NCBI GenBank assembly: GCA_963707695.1
Contig: CAVPQY010000006.1
Span: 372,001 to 436,000, forward strand
Length of the DNA stretch: 64,000 nt
DNA from: JAOPZW01 sp963707695
GTDB lineage: Bacteria > Actinomycetota > Thermoleophilia > Solirubrobacterales > Solirubrobacteraceae
Direction: 5' to 3'
A program made the translations under genes and the position numbers. Each line of letters starts with the position of its first letter. Positions within the stretch are counted from its first letter, which is position 1. The notes under the pieces are model-generated. The model had not been told where the DNA came from. It worked only from the letters and a program-made list of their open reading frames with translations, and did no database searches. Positions 17,118 to 25,670 of the stretch are shown here, in pieces.

Positions 17118-18034
17118 GTCCGCCGAGGATAGGCCGCCGGTCAGCGCCGCCTGGCGGGAGGCGCTGCGGCTGTTCGACGCCGACCTGCGCCGCCGCGGGA
17201 TGGCCGAGGGCACGCGGCGCGCCTACGGCGTGGACCTCGGGCAGTTCGCCCTGTGGGCGACCGAGCAGGGCCTGGAGCCGCCCGCGGTCACCCCCCGCGC
17301 GCTGCGGCGGTACGCGGCCCTGCTGTCCGACCGCCGCAACGTCGCGGCCACGGTGGCGCGCAAGCTCGCCGCGCTGCGCGCGTTCTACCGGGTGCTGCGC
17401 GAGCACGGCCACGTCGCGCAGAACCCCGCCGACCTCATGCCCGCCCCCAAGCGCCCGGCCTCGCTGCCGAAGGTCCTCCGCCCCGACGAGGTCGCCGCGC
17501 TGCTCGACCGCATCCCGGCCTCGACCCCGCTCGAGGTGCGCGACCGCGCCCTGTTCGAGCTGGCCTACGCGTGCGGGCTGCGCGCGGAGGAGCTCGTCGA
17601 CCTCGACGTCGCCTCCGTCGACTTCGACGCCGAGGAGCTGCGGGTCGAGGGCAAGGGCTCGAAGACCCGCGTCGTCCCCGCCGGGGAGGCCGCGCTGAGG
17701 GCAGCTGGGGCGCTACCTCGAGCGCGCGCGCCCGGCGCTGGCGGCCGAGCCGGGGGAGGACGCGCTCTTCCTCTCGAAGTCCGGCCGCCGGCTCTCGACG
17801 TCGGACGTCCGGCGCCGCCTGCGGGTCTGGGCGCGCCACGCCGCGGTCCACGGCGGCATCTCCCCGCACGCCCTGCGCCACTCCTTCGCGACCCACCTGC
17901 TCGACGGCGGCGCCGACCTCCGGGCCATCCAGGAGCTGCTCGGCCACGCCTCGATCTCCACGACCCAGATCTACACTCGGGTAGAGTCCGCGCGGCTGCG
18001 GGCCGCCTACGCGAAGAGCCACCCACGGGCCTGA
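17116..18034 (+). CDS. Tyrosine recombinase XerC/XerD (frameshifted)
   Basis: This protein matches chromosome-dimer recombinases of the XerCD type. The N-terminal SAM-like core-binding domain (GTRRAYGVDLGQFALWATEQ) and the first catalytic Arg (YACGLRAEELVDLDV) and Lys (VEGKGSKTRVVPAG) read in one frame. HALRHSFATHLL, LGHASISTTQIYT (Tyr nucleophile) and the RLRAAYAKSHP tail read in the next frame. An extra G in the run 17699-17701 explains this; without it the protein is about 305 residues with all catalytic residues. Start ATG at 17116 overlaps the divergent gene. It precedes whiG, as in Streptomyces-type clusters. Confidence 0.9.
17126..17131 (-). promoter_or_regulatory. Putative -10 box for the 16782-17117 gene
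   Basis: TATCCT on the minus strand, 8 bases before the ATG at 17117. No SD sequence fits in the gap and no -35 is evident. Spacing predicts transcription starting at or next to the start codon. Confidence 0.45.
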
Positions 18035-18047
18035 GCCCGAGCACGGC

Positions 18048-18818
18048 ATGGAGACCAACGTCAAGGCCATCGAGCTGCGCGACCTTTGGCGCCGGTACAA
18101 GACCACCGGCGACACCCGTGCGCGCGAGGACCTCGTCGTCGCCTACTCGCCGCTCGTGAAGTACGTCGCGGGCCGCATGGCCTCCGGCCTGCCGGCGCAC
18201 GTCGACGAGGCCGACCTCATCTCCTACGGGCTCGTCGGGCTCATCAACGCGATCGAGCGCTTCGAGCTCGAGCGCGAGATCAAGTTCGAGACCTACGCGA
18301 TCACCCGCATCAAGGGCGCGATCATCGACGAGCTGCGCTCCCTGGACTGGGTGCCGCGCTCCGTCCGCCAGCGGGCGCGCGAGATCGAGCGCGCCAACGC
18401 GAAGCTCGAGCACAAGCTCCAGCGCGCGCCCAACGACGAGGAGATGTCGGCCGAGCTCGGCATGACCGTCAAGGAGTTCCAGGACGCGCTGCTGCAGATC
18501 TCCAACTCGACGATCGCCGCGCTCGACGAGATGTGGACGGTCGGCGACTCCAGCGGCGACCAGGTGTCGCTGCTCGACACGCTGACCGACGAGAGCGCCC
18601 CGGATCCGGCGCAGCTCATCGACCAGACCGACCTCAAGGACCGGGTGGCCGACGCGATCGCGCGCCTGCCCGAGCGCGAGAAGCTCGTGATCGCGCTCTA
18701 CTACTACGAGAACCTCACCCTCCGGGAGATCGGGGAGGTCCTCGGCGTGACCGAGTCGCGCGTCTCGCAGCTGCACACCAAGGCCGTGCTGCGGCTGCGC
18801 TCCCGCCTCACCGAGTAG
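18048..18818 (+). CDS. whiG: RNA polymerase sigma factor, WhiG/FliA family
   Basis: This 256-residue sigma-70 group 3 factor has region 2 (LVVAYSPLVKYVAGRMASGL, DLISYGLVGLINAIERFE, KFETYAITRIKGAIIDELRS), region 3 (RQRAREIERANAKLEHKLQR) and region 4 with the helix-turn-helix LTLREIGEVLGVTESRVSQ. The short DWVPRSVR joint after region 2 is typical of the WhiG/FliA branch. In Streptomyces WhiG drives sporulation; in motile bacteria the relative drives flagellar genes. No flagellar gene is in the window, so the regulon here is open. ATG 13 bases after the recombinase stop. Confidence 0.92.
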   Translation: METNVKAIELRDLWRRYKTTGDTRAREDLVVAYSPLVKYVAGRMASGLPAHVDEADLISYGLVGLINAIERFELEREIKFETYAITRIKGAIIDELRSLDWVPRSVRQRAREIERANAKLEHKLQRAPNDEEMSAELGMTVKEFQDALLQISNSTIAALDEMWTVGDSSGDQVSLLDTLTDESAPDPAQLIDQTDLKDRVADAIARLPEREKLVIALYYYENLTLREIGEVLGVTESRVSQLHTKAVLRLRSRLTE

Positions 18819-18867
18819 GCCGCCGGACCGCCCGTGGGCGGCGGTCGCCGGGGTGCCCGGCTCGCGG

Positions 18868-18896
18868 TTGGCGCTCGTGCTGATCGCCGCTAGGGT
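18868..18896 (+). promoter_or_regulatory. Promoter of the EF-G-like gene
   Basis: TTGGCG (18868-18873) and TAGGGT (18891-18896) are separated by 17 bases, the ideal spacing. The ATG at 18905 follows the -10 box by 8 bases, so the mRNA is predicted to be leaderless. Confidence 0.6.
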
Positions 18897-18904
18897 CCGG
18901 CGGC

Positions 18905-20980
18905 ATGCACCCAGCCGACCGCATCCGGAACGTCGCCCTCGTCGGTCACCGCGGCAGCGGCAAGACCTCGCTGAACGAGGCGCTGCTCTTCCAGGCCGGG
19001 GCGCTCACCCGCATGGGCACCGTGGCCGACGGGACGACGATGTCGGACGCCGACGCCGACGAGCAGGCCCGGTCGATGTCCATCGCGACGAGCTTCGGCT
19101 CGTTCGAGTGGCAGGACCGCAAGATCAACCTCCTCGACACCCCGGGCGACCCCAGCTTCGTCGCCGACGCGCTGGGCGCGCTGCGCGTCTGCGAGTCGGC
19201 CGTCTTCGTCGTCAACGGCGTGCTCGGCGTCGAGGTCGGGACCGTCCGGTTGTGGGAGCGCGCGGCCGAGCTCGACCTCGCGCGGATGCTCTTCGTGAAC
19301 ATGCTCGACCGCGAGCGGGCCGACTTCTTCCGCACGCTCGACGCGCTCAAGGCGGCCTTCGGCCCGCACGTCGTGGCCACCGAGATCCCGCTCGGGCAGG
19401 AGCAGGACGTCCGCGGGGTCATCGACCTCGTCGACATGAAGGCCTACGAGTACGACGGCGCCGGCCGGGACAACAGCCGCGAGGTCCCGATCCCCGACGA
19501 GGACCGCGCGCAGGCCGAGGAGATGCGCGAGCGCCTCATGGACGAGGTGGCCGAGGTCCACGAGGACCTCATGGAACGCTACCTCGACGGGCAGGAGATC
19601 TCCCACGAGGAGATCGTCTCCGCGCTGAAGGACGGGACGAACCACGGCGACATCTTCCCGGTGGTGTGCGGCGTCGCCACGCGGAACCTGGGGACGAACC
19701 GCCTGCTCGACGCGATCGTCGAGGACCTGCCCTCGCCCGTGAAGCACGGCGGCCTGCAGCTGCCGGAGGTCACGCTCGAGCCGGACCCCGACGCCGAGCT
19801 CTTCGCCTACGTCTTCAAGACGAAGGCCGACCCGTTCGCCGGGCGGATCAACTTCTTCCGCGTCTACCAGGGCACGATGCGCCCGGACGGCCAGGTGCTG
19901 AACACCCGCGCCCACGCCAAGGAGCGCATCGGCCAGCTCCTGATCCCGGAGGGCAAGGACTCCAAGCCGGCGGACGCGTTCGGCCCCGGCGACATCGGCG
20001 CGGTGGCCAAGCTCAAGGAGACCCGGGCCGGCGACTGGCTGGCCGCCCGCGACGAGCCGATCGCCATGCCGGCCATCAAGCTGCCCCAGCCGGTCATGGC
20101 CTTCGCGATGGAGCCGCACACCAAGGGCGACGAGGACAAGGTCTTCACCGCGCTGCGGCGCCTGCAGGAGGAGGACCCGACGATCGACCTGCACCGCGAC
20201 CCGCAGACCGGCGAGCAGATCGTCGCCGGGCTCTCCCAGGTGCACGTCGAGGTCGTCGTCGACCGCCTCCGCAGCCGCTTCGGGGCCGAGGTCGACCTCA
20301 AGCCGCCGCGCGTGCCCTACCGCGAGACGATCCGCTCGGCGGCCAAGGCCCATGGGCGCCACAAGAAGCAGACCGGCGGCCGCGGCCAGTTCGGCGACTG
20401 CCACATCGAGGTCGAGCCCCTGCCCGAGGGGGGCGACGCGGACTTCGAGTTCGTCGACGCGATCAAGGGCGGCGTCATCCCGGGGAGCTTCATCCCCGCC
20501 GTCGAGAAGGGCTGCCTGGAGGCCCTCCAGCACGGCGCAGTCGCCGGCTTCCCCGTCCGCGGCGTGCGCGTGCGTCTCTTCGACGGCAGCTTCCACTCCG
20601 TCGACTCCTCCGAGATGGCCTTCAAGATGGCCGGCTCGCAGGCGATGCGCCAGGCTCTCGAGCAGGCCGGCTCGGTCCTGCTGGAGCCGATCATGCTCGT
20701 CACGCTGTCGGTGCCCGACGACGCGGTGGGCGACGTCATCGGCGACCTCAACAGCCGCCGCGGGCGGCCGCTGGGCATGGAGCCGGCGGCCGGCCTGACC
20801 GAGGTCAAGGCCGAGGTGCCGATGGCGGAGATGCTGACCTACGCCCCCGACCTGCGCTCCCTGACGGCCGGCCAGGGCGACTACACGATGGAGCTGGCCC
20901 GCTACGAGGAGGTCCCGGCCCACCTCGCGCAGAAGGTCGTGGCCGAGCTGCAGCGGGAGGGCGAGGCCGCCCACGCCTGA
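18905..20980 (+). CDS. Elongation factor G-like protein
   Basis: This 691-residue protein has the five-domain EF-G layout: GTPase domain with P-loop GHRGSGKT (14-21), DTPG switch II region, domain II near AELFAYVFKTKADPFAG, domain IV with GRGQFGDCHIEVEPLP, and a C-terminal domain V with LNSRRGRPLGMEP. Against true EF-G, the P-loop lacks AHIDAGKTT and the guanine motif reads NMLD instead of NKxD. These changes fit the EF-G-like (FusA2-type) paralogues rather than the translocase itself. Role in translation or stress is inferred only. It has its own promoter. Confidence 0.88.
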   Translation: MHPADRIRNVALVGHRGSGKTSLNEALLFQAGALTRMGTVADGTTMSDADADEQARSMSIATSFGSFEWQDRKINLLDTPGDPSFVADALGALRVCESAVFVVNGVLGVEVGTVRLWERAAELDLARMLFVNMLDRERADFFRTLDALKAAFGPHVVATEIPLGQEQDVRGVIDLVDMKAYEYDGAGRDNSREVPIPDEDRAQAEEMRERLMDEVAEVHEDLMERYLDGQEISHEEIVSALKDGTNHGDIFPVVCGVATRNLGTNRLLDAIVEDLPSPVKHGGLQLPEVTLEPDPDAELFAYVFKTKADPFAGRINFFRVYQGTMRPDGQVLNTRAHAKERIGQLLIPEGKDSKPADAFGPGDIGAVAKLKETRAGDWLAARDEPIAMPAIKLPQPVMAFAMEPHTKGDEDKVFTALRRLQEEDPTIDLHRDPQTGEQIVAGLSQVHVEVVVDRLRSRFGAEVDLKPPRVPYRETIRSAAKAHGRHKKQTGGRGQFGDCHIEVEPLPEGGDADFEFVDAIKGGVIPGSFIPAVEKGCLEALQHGAVAGFPVRGVRVRLFDGSFHSVDSSEMAFKMAGSQAMRQALEQAGSVLLEPIMLVTLSVPDDAVGDVIGDLNSRRGRPLGMEPAAGLTEVKAEVPMAEMLTYAPDLRSLTAGQGDYTMELARYEEVPAHLAQKVVAELQREGEAAHA

Positions 20981-21010
20981 GCCCGGACGGGGGTTCCCGG
21001 CCGCCCCCGT

Positions 21011-21016
21011 TATCCT
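21011..21016 (+). promoter_or_regulatory. Putative -10 box before the zinc-ribbon gene
   Basis: TATCCT, 9 bases before the GTG at 21026. No clear -35. It is the only AT-rich hexamer in the 45-base gap after the EF-G-like gene. Confidence 0.45.
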
Positions 21017-21025
21017 CGACCCGTC

Positions 21026-21845
21026 GTGACGCGCAAGTCGATCCAGACGAACGGCCCCGTCGTGTCCTGCGACGTCTGCGGGCGGACCCTGCTGCGGGGC
21101 GAGCACGCCGACGTCTTCCTGCACTCCGGGTCGCGGCGGATGGTCTGCCAGCTCTGCACCGCCCGGGCGGCGCACGAGGGCTGGATCCGCGAGGGGCTCG
21201 ACGACGCGACGGTCCGCAGTCGCGGCGAGGGGCACCGCGGGTCCTTCCTGTCCCGGCTGCGCGCGCGCCGGGCGGACCACCGCCCGGCGCCGGATCCCGG
21301 CGACGACTTCGCCGGCTTCGAGGACGCCGACCCCTACGCGGCGCCCGCCGAGGACGCCGCCGCCTGGCGAGCCCGAGCCCGAGCCCGAGCCCGTCGCGGT
21401 CGCCGTGGAGCCGCCGCCCCCGGCGCCCGTCCCCGCGCCGGTCCGCGAGCGCGAGCCGGTCGGCGCCCGCGAGCCGCTGACCGTCCCGCCGCGCGACCAG
21501 CGCTCCGTCCACGCCGTGCCGACGAACGCGGGGCTGAAGATGGCCCGCGCGCTCGAGCTCTTCAACGCCTCGCCGCACCGCCGGACGGTGGCCGGGGTGG
21601 GCCGCTCGCTCGGCGCGCCGCTCGTGACCGTGCGCCCCTCCGCGACCGAGGGCAGCGTCGTCACCGTCGCGGTGGCCTGGGAGCTGTCCTGGTACCGCTT
21701 CGAGGTCGACCTCGCCGACGAGGCCGCCGGGCCGCGCGTGGCCGGGCAGGGCAGCGAGCTCGACGAGCTCGACCCGGAGGACCGCACGCCGAACGCCGCG
21801 GCCGACGAGACCGGCGCCCTCCACCTGGCCGGAGCCCCAGCGTGA
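21026..21845 (+). CDS. Zinc-ribbon protein (frameshifted)
   Basis: The N-terminus has two Cys pairs (SCDVCGRTLLRGEHADVFLH ... MVCQLC), a likely zinc ribbon. A low-complexity linker rich in Pro and Glu follows, then a C-terminal domain of about 110 residues (TNAGLKMARALELFNASPHR; VVTVAVAWELSWYRFEVDL). The halves are in different frames; an extra base at 21361-21368, beside the GAGCCC repeat, would join them into about 272 residues. I recognise no named family beyond the ribbon. GTG start chosen for its position behind the TATCCT box. Its stop overlaps the next GTG. Confidence 0.7.
21369..21392. repeat. Four tandem copies of GAGCCC
   Basis: A 6-base unit repeated four times encodes Glu-Pro repeats in the corrected frame of the zinc-ribbon gene. 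Because the unit is a multiple of three, copy changes alone would not shift the frame. Confidence 0.85.
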
Positions 21846-22066
21846 TCTACAGCGTCGTCCCGGCGGAGCTCGCCCCCGAGCTCTACGACAAGCTCGTCGA
21901 GTACTACAAGGACGACCCGAACGTGACGGTCATCGTCGACCGCCGCAAGGCCAGCCGCCGCAACGCGTCCTCGCCGCCCACGGAGGAGGACCTCCAGCGC
22001 CGCGAGATCCGGGACCGCCGCCGGGCCCGCGTGCCCGGGGAGTTCCCCGGCACCGACGCGGGGTGA
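21842..22066 (+). CDS. Small hypothetical protein
   Basis: This 74-residue protein is not recognised. The first 35 residues resemble a small alpha/beta fold (MIYSVVPAELAPELYDKLVE, then DPNVTVIVDRRKASRR). The remainder is highly charged (EEDLQRREIRDRRRARVPGE) and probably disordered or nucleic-acid binding. It is tightly packed, with GTGA overlaps at both ends, to the zinc-ribbon gene before it and the RNase HI-like gene after it. That placement hints at RNA or DNA handling, but this is only inference. Confidence 0.6.
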   Translation: MIYSVVPAELAPELYDKLVEYYKDDPNVTVIVDRRKASRRNASSPPTEEDLQRREIRDRRRARVPGEFPGTDAG

Positions 22067-22461
22067 AGCTCGTCGTCCACGTCGACGGCGGCGCCCGCGG
22101 CAACCCCGGGCCCGCCGCCGCGGCGGCCGTCGCCTCCACGCCCGAGGGCGACGTCGTCGACGAGGCCACGCAGCTCCTCGGGGTGACGACGAACAACGTC
22201 GCCGAGTACCGCGCCCTGCTGCTCGGCCTCGAGCGCGCCCGGGTGCTGGGCGCCGCCGAGGTCGAGGTCGTCAACGACTCCGAGCTCGTGGCCAAGCAGG
22301 TCATCGGCGCCTACAAGGTCAAGCACCCCGACCTCAAGCCGCTGCACCGTGCCGCGCTGGACGCGCTGGCGGCCTTCGAGTCCTGGCGTGTGCGCTCGGT
22401 CCCGCGGGCGCAGAACGCCGCCGCGGACGCGCTCGTCAACCAGGCCCTGGACGCCTCGTAG
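22063..22461 (+). CDS. RNase HI-like protein
   Basis: This 132-residue RNase H-fold protein has the four carboxylates in order: Asp in VHVDGGARGNPGPAA, Glu in TNNVAEYRALLLGLERA, Asp in VVNDSELVAKQ and Asp in AQNAAADALVNQAL. It is a short form without extra domains and resembles the actinobacterial RnhA-like/Rv2228c N-terminal type. It would cleave RNA in RNA-DNA hybrids. GTG start overlaps the preceding stop. The window also holds RNase HII at 3505, so both classes are present. Confidence 0.9.
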   Translation: MKLVVHVDGGARGNPGPAAAAAVASTPEGDVVDEATQLLGVTTNNVAEYRALLLGLERARVLGAAEVEVVNDSELVAKQVIGAYKVKHPDLKPLHRAALDALAAFESWRVRSVPRAQNAAADALVNQALDAS

Positions 22462-22506
22462 ACCGCATCCCTTCAGCCCGGGGCCGCTCCTGCCGATGTC
22501 AGGAGC

Positions 22507-24228
22507 ATGGCCCCTGCAGTCGTCCCCGTCGCGCCGTCCAGCGGCGTGACGCCGCCGTCCACCCGCACCGGATCCCACCGCCTCATCGGCGACGTGGTCG
22601 TCGACCTCGGCTTCGCCGACCGTGCGCGGGTCGAGCACGCGATCACCAAGGCCCGTGAGACGGGCCGCCGCACCGGGCAGGTCCTGGTCGAGGACGGCGT
22701 CCTGACCTCCGACCAGCTGGCGCGCGTCATCGCCGACCGCTTCGGGGTCGACCACGTCGACCTCTCCGCCTTCACCGTCGACATGACGGCCGCCAACCTC
22801 CTGGCCTCCTCGGCCGCCCGCCGCTACGAGGCGGTCCCGGTCGGGTTCGTCGACGACCGCACGGTCCTCGTGGCCATGTGCGACCCGGGCAACGTCCTCG
22901 CCATCGACGACATCTCGCTCATGACGGGCTTCGACGTGCGCCCCGCGGCGACGGCGCGCGAGGACGTCATGGCGCTCATCGGGCGCCTGAACCAGCTCGA
23001 CGACGTCCACCTCGAGGACCCCGACGACGCCGGCGACGAGCTCGACGTCGGCGACCTGCGCGAGTCGGCCGACGACGCGCCGGTCATCAAGCTCGTGCAC
23101 TCCATCGTGGGGCAGGGCGTCGAGCAGGGCGCCTCCGACATCCACTTCGAGCCCAGCGCGAGCGAGATCCTCGTCCGCTACCGCATCGACGGCGTGCTCT
23201 CCGACGCGACGCGGATCCCGCGCAAGATGGTGGCCGGCATCGTCTCGCGCATCAAGATCATGGCCGAGCTGGACATCGCCGAGCGCCGCGCGCCGCAGGA
23301 CGGGCGCATGTCCCTGGCCATCGACGGCCGCAAGGTCGACATCCGCGTGGCGACGCTGCCGCTCGTGGGCGGGGAGGCGGCCGTGCTGCGCGTCCTCGAC
23401 AAGGAGGGCGGGATCGTCGAGCTCGACCGCCTCGGCCTGTCCCCGGCGGCGCGGGCGTCCTTCGAGCACGCGTTCTCGAAGCCGCACGGCGCGATCATCG
23501 TCACCGGCCCGACGGGCTCGGGCAAGACCACGACGCTCTACGGCGCACTGCAGGTCCTGCACACCCCCGAGAAGAACATCATCACGATCGAGGACCCCGT
23601 CGAGTACGAGCTGACCGGCGTCAAGCAGATGCAGGTCAACCCCAAGGCCGGCGTGACCTTCGAGGGCGGCCTGCGCTCCATGATGCGGGCCGACCCCGAC
23701 GTGATCATGGTCGGCGAGATCCGCGACCGCCAGACCGCGCAGATCGCCGTCGAGGCCGCGCTGACCGGCCACCTCGTCCTCTCGACGCTGCACACGAACG
23801 ACGCCCCGACCGCGATCGCCCGCCTCATCGACATGGGCGTCGAGCCCTTCCTGGTCGCCAGCGCCGTCGACTGCGTCGTCGCCCAGCGGCTGGCCCGCAT
23901 GCTCTGCACCCACTGCCGCAAGCCCGTCCGGATCTCGGGAGAGGTCCTGCGCGCCAACGGCTTCGACCTCGACCTCGAGGCGGTCGACGCCTTCGAGCCG
24001 GGCGGCTGCTCCCGCTGCGGCGGCACGGGCTACAAGGGCCGGATCGGGCTCTACGAGGTCATGCCGGTCGACCAGGAGCTGCGGCAGCTCGCCGTCGCCC
24101 GCGCGGCGTCGGACGAGATCGCCGCGCTCGCGGTCGCCAAGGGCATGGTCCGGCTGCGCGAGGACGGCATGGCCAAGGCGATGCAGGGCCTCACCTCGTT
24201 CGCCGAGGTCGCGCGGGTCACGGCCTGA
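22507..24228 (+). CDS. Type IV pilus/type II secretion assembly ATPase (PilB/GspE)
   Basis: This 573-residue ATPase powers pilus or pseudopilus assembly at the inner membrane. It has the N-terminal MshEN-like domain (LIGDVVVDLGFADRARVEHA), an N2 domain (ASDIHFEPSASEILVRYRID), Walker A GPTGSGKTTT from residue 334, the Asp and His boxes (RMSLAIDGRKVDIRV, GHLVLSTLHTND), and the tetracysteine zinc site (CTHCRK ... CSRCGGTGYKGR). All are intact. AGGAG sits unusually close to the ATG. No pilC, pilT, pilin or peptidase gene follows; the next gene runs the other way. Confidence 0.93.
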   Translation: MAPAVVPVAPSSGVTPPSTRTGSHRLIGDVVVDLGFADRARVEHAITKARETGRRTGQVLVEDGVLTSDQLARVIADRFGVDHVDLSAFTVDMTAANLLASSAARRYEAVPVGFVDDRTVLVAMCDPGNVLAIDDISLMTGFDVRPAATAREDVMALIGRLNQLDDVHLEDPDDAGDELDVGDLRESADDAPVIKLVHSIVGQGVEQGASDIHFEPSASEILVRYRIDGVLSDATRIPRKMVAGIVSRIKIMAELDIAERRAPQDGRMSLAIDGRKVDIRVATLPLVGGEAAVLRVLDKEGGIVELDRLGLSPAARASFEHAFSKPHGAIIVTGPTGSGKTTTLYGALQVLHTPEKNIITIEDPVEYELTGVKQMQVNPKAGVTFEGGLRSMMRADPDVIMVGEIRDRQTAQIAVEAALTGHLVLSTLHTNDAPTAIARLIDMGVEPFLVASAVDCVVAQRLARMLCTHCRKPVRISGEVLRANGFDLDLEAVDAFEPGGCSRCGGTGYKGRIGLYEVMPVDQELRQLAVARAASDEIAALAVAKGMVRLREDGMAKAMQGLTSFAEVARVTA

Positions 24229-24269
24229 GGCACGGCCCGGCACGGTGGCGATCCCGGCGCGGGTGCGCG

Positions 24270-25667
24270 TCAGCCCGTGCGGGTGATCACCGGCAGGGGC
24301 CAGCGATCCGCCAGCACCGAGCGCCGCGGCTCGTAGAGGCGCAGCGAGAGCAGGAAGCGCCCGGCCGGGGCGGGCAGCCAGTTGGCCTGCCGCTCGGCCG
24401 GCGGCGGGTCGTGCTGGAGGAGGATCGTCAGACCGCCGCCGGCGTCGCGCCGCAGGCCCGCGGTGCGGTCCCCGAGCGCGTAGCGGGCGATCGGGTTCTC
24501 GACGAGGAAGCGGTCGGCGCCGTACATCGTCAGCGACCAGAAGGCCTTCACGGGCGGCAGCTGCCCCGGCGCGAAGCGCAGGACGTAGCGGTGGGAGCCG
24601 TCGAGCGGGCGGCCGCGGCGGTCGGTGTCCGCCTGCGGGTAGACGGCCTCGGCGCGGACGTTCGCGCCCAGCGCCGTGCGGGCGACCGAGGCGCGCAGGA
24701 GGGCGTCGGCCCCGCGATCCCCGATGCCCTCCGGCGGCAGCAGCCAGCCGCGGTGCGAGCGGGCGGACGCGCGCTGCCGGCGGCCCGCGTAGGCGTCCAA
24801 GAGGCTCGGGCCGGCGGCCACGGCAGCGCGCAGGCCCGCGCGCGTGGCCGCCCCGAGGGAGCGGCGCGAGGTCCGCAGGCCCGGGCCGATCCCGACGCGG
24901 CGCAGCCGCGCCAGCAGCGCGCGGTCGCGGCGCGGCGGCGGGTTCTCGGCCATCGCGGCGCCCATCGCGTCGAAGAAGGCCAGGCCCGTCGGCAGCGGCG
25001 CCGGGTTCAGGGTCGAGCTCGGGATCGACAGGGACGCCAGCGGCGGGCCGCCCAGGGCGTCGAGCCGGCGCAGCGCGTACCCCCGCTGCAGCGCGTTGAC
25101 GGCGGGCAGGTCGGCCGGGCCGTCGACCAGGGTGCGGCCCAGCAGCCAGACGACCGGCGTGGGGGACCGCACCAGGCGCACGCCGCGCGGGACGCGGCCG
25201 CGCCAGCGCGGGCCGGCGATCGCGACGTCCGTCGCGCCCGACCCGGTCGTCCGTCGCCCCACGTAGGCGAACGAGTTCGTGTAGGCGTCGAGCAGCTGCA
25301 TGGTGAAGTAGCGCCCGCCGGTCGGCGGGACGTGGAGCACGAGCGGCCCGTCGGCCAGCCGCAGGCGCGCCACCGTGTAGACCGTGTCGACGTTCGGCAG
25401 GACGACCAGCCGCTGCGCCGGCGTGCTCAGCCGCGTGACGTTGATGAGCTGGTTCGGCGGGAAGTTCGTGATGACCCGCTGCTCCTCGAGCAGGGGCGAC
25501 CCCAGGACGTAGGCCCGCAGGCCGAGGTCGAGCGCGTGCTGCGCGCGGGCCGTGAAGGCCCGCTCGAAGCCCGGCGGGCCGTGGCCCCGGGTGCCGGCGG
25601 CGGATGCCGGGGCCGGCAGGGCGAGCAGGGCGGCGACGAGGGCGGCCGGCCCGGCGGCGCGGACCAC
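24270..25667 (-). CDS. Secreted DUF1254/DUF1214 protein
   Basis: This 465-residue protein has an N-terminal signal peptide (about residues 1-23, ending ASA). A DUF1254 region follows (FPPNQLINVTRLSTPAQRLV, LPNVDTVYTVARLRLADGPL, GGRYFTMQLLDAYTNSFAYV). The C-terminal DUF1214 region has AFWSLTMYGADRFLVENPI and LTILLQHDPPPAERQANWLP. These paired domains are widespread and exported, without agreed enzymatic function. GTG start 3 bases after the stop of the S15 hydrolase gene, so the two are co-transcribed and both exported. Confidence 0.87.
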   Translation of the reverse strand: MVRAAGPAALVAALLALPAPASAAGTRGHGPPGFERAFTARAQHALDLGLRAYVLGSPLLEEQRVITNFPPNQLINVTRLSTPAQRLVVLPNVDTVYTVARLRLADGPLVLHVPPTGGRYFTMQLLDAYTNSFAYVGRRTTGSGATDVAIAGPRWRGRVPRGVRLVRSPTPVVWLLGRTLVDGPADLPAVNALQRGYALRRLDALGGPPLASLSIPSSTLNPAPLPTGLAFFDAMGAAMAENPPPRRDRALLARLRRVGIGPGLRTSRRSLGAATRAGLRAAVAAGPSLLDAYAGRRQRASARSHRGWLLPPEGIGDRGADALLRASVARTALGANVRAEAVYPQADTDRRGRPLDGSHRYVLRFAPGQLPPVKAFWSLTMYGADRFLVENPIARYALGDRTAGLRRDAGGGLTILLQHDPPPAERQANWLPAPAGRFLLSLRLYEPRRSVLADRWPLPVITRTG

Positions 25668-25670
25668 GGC

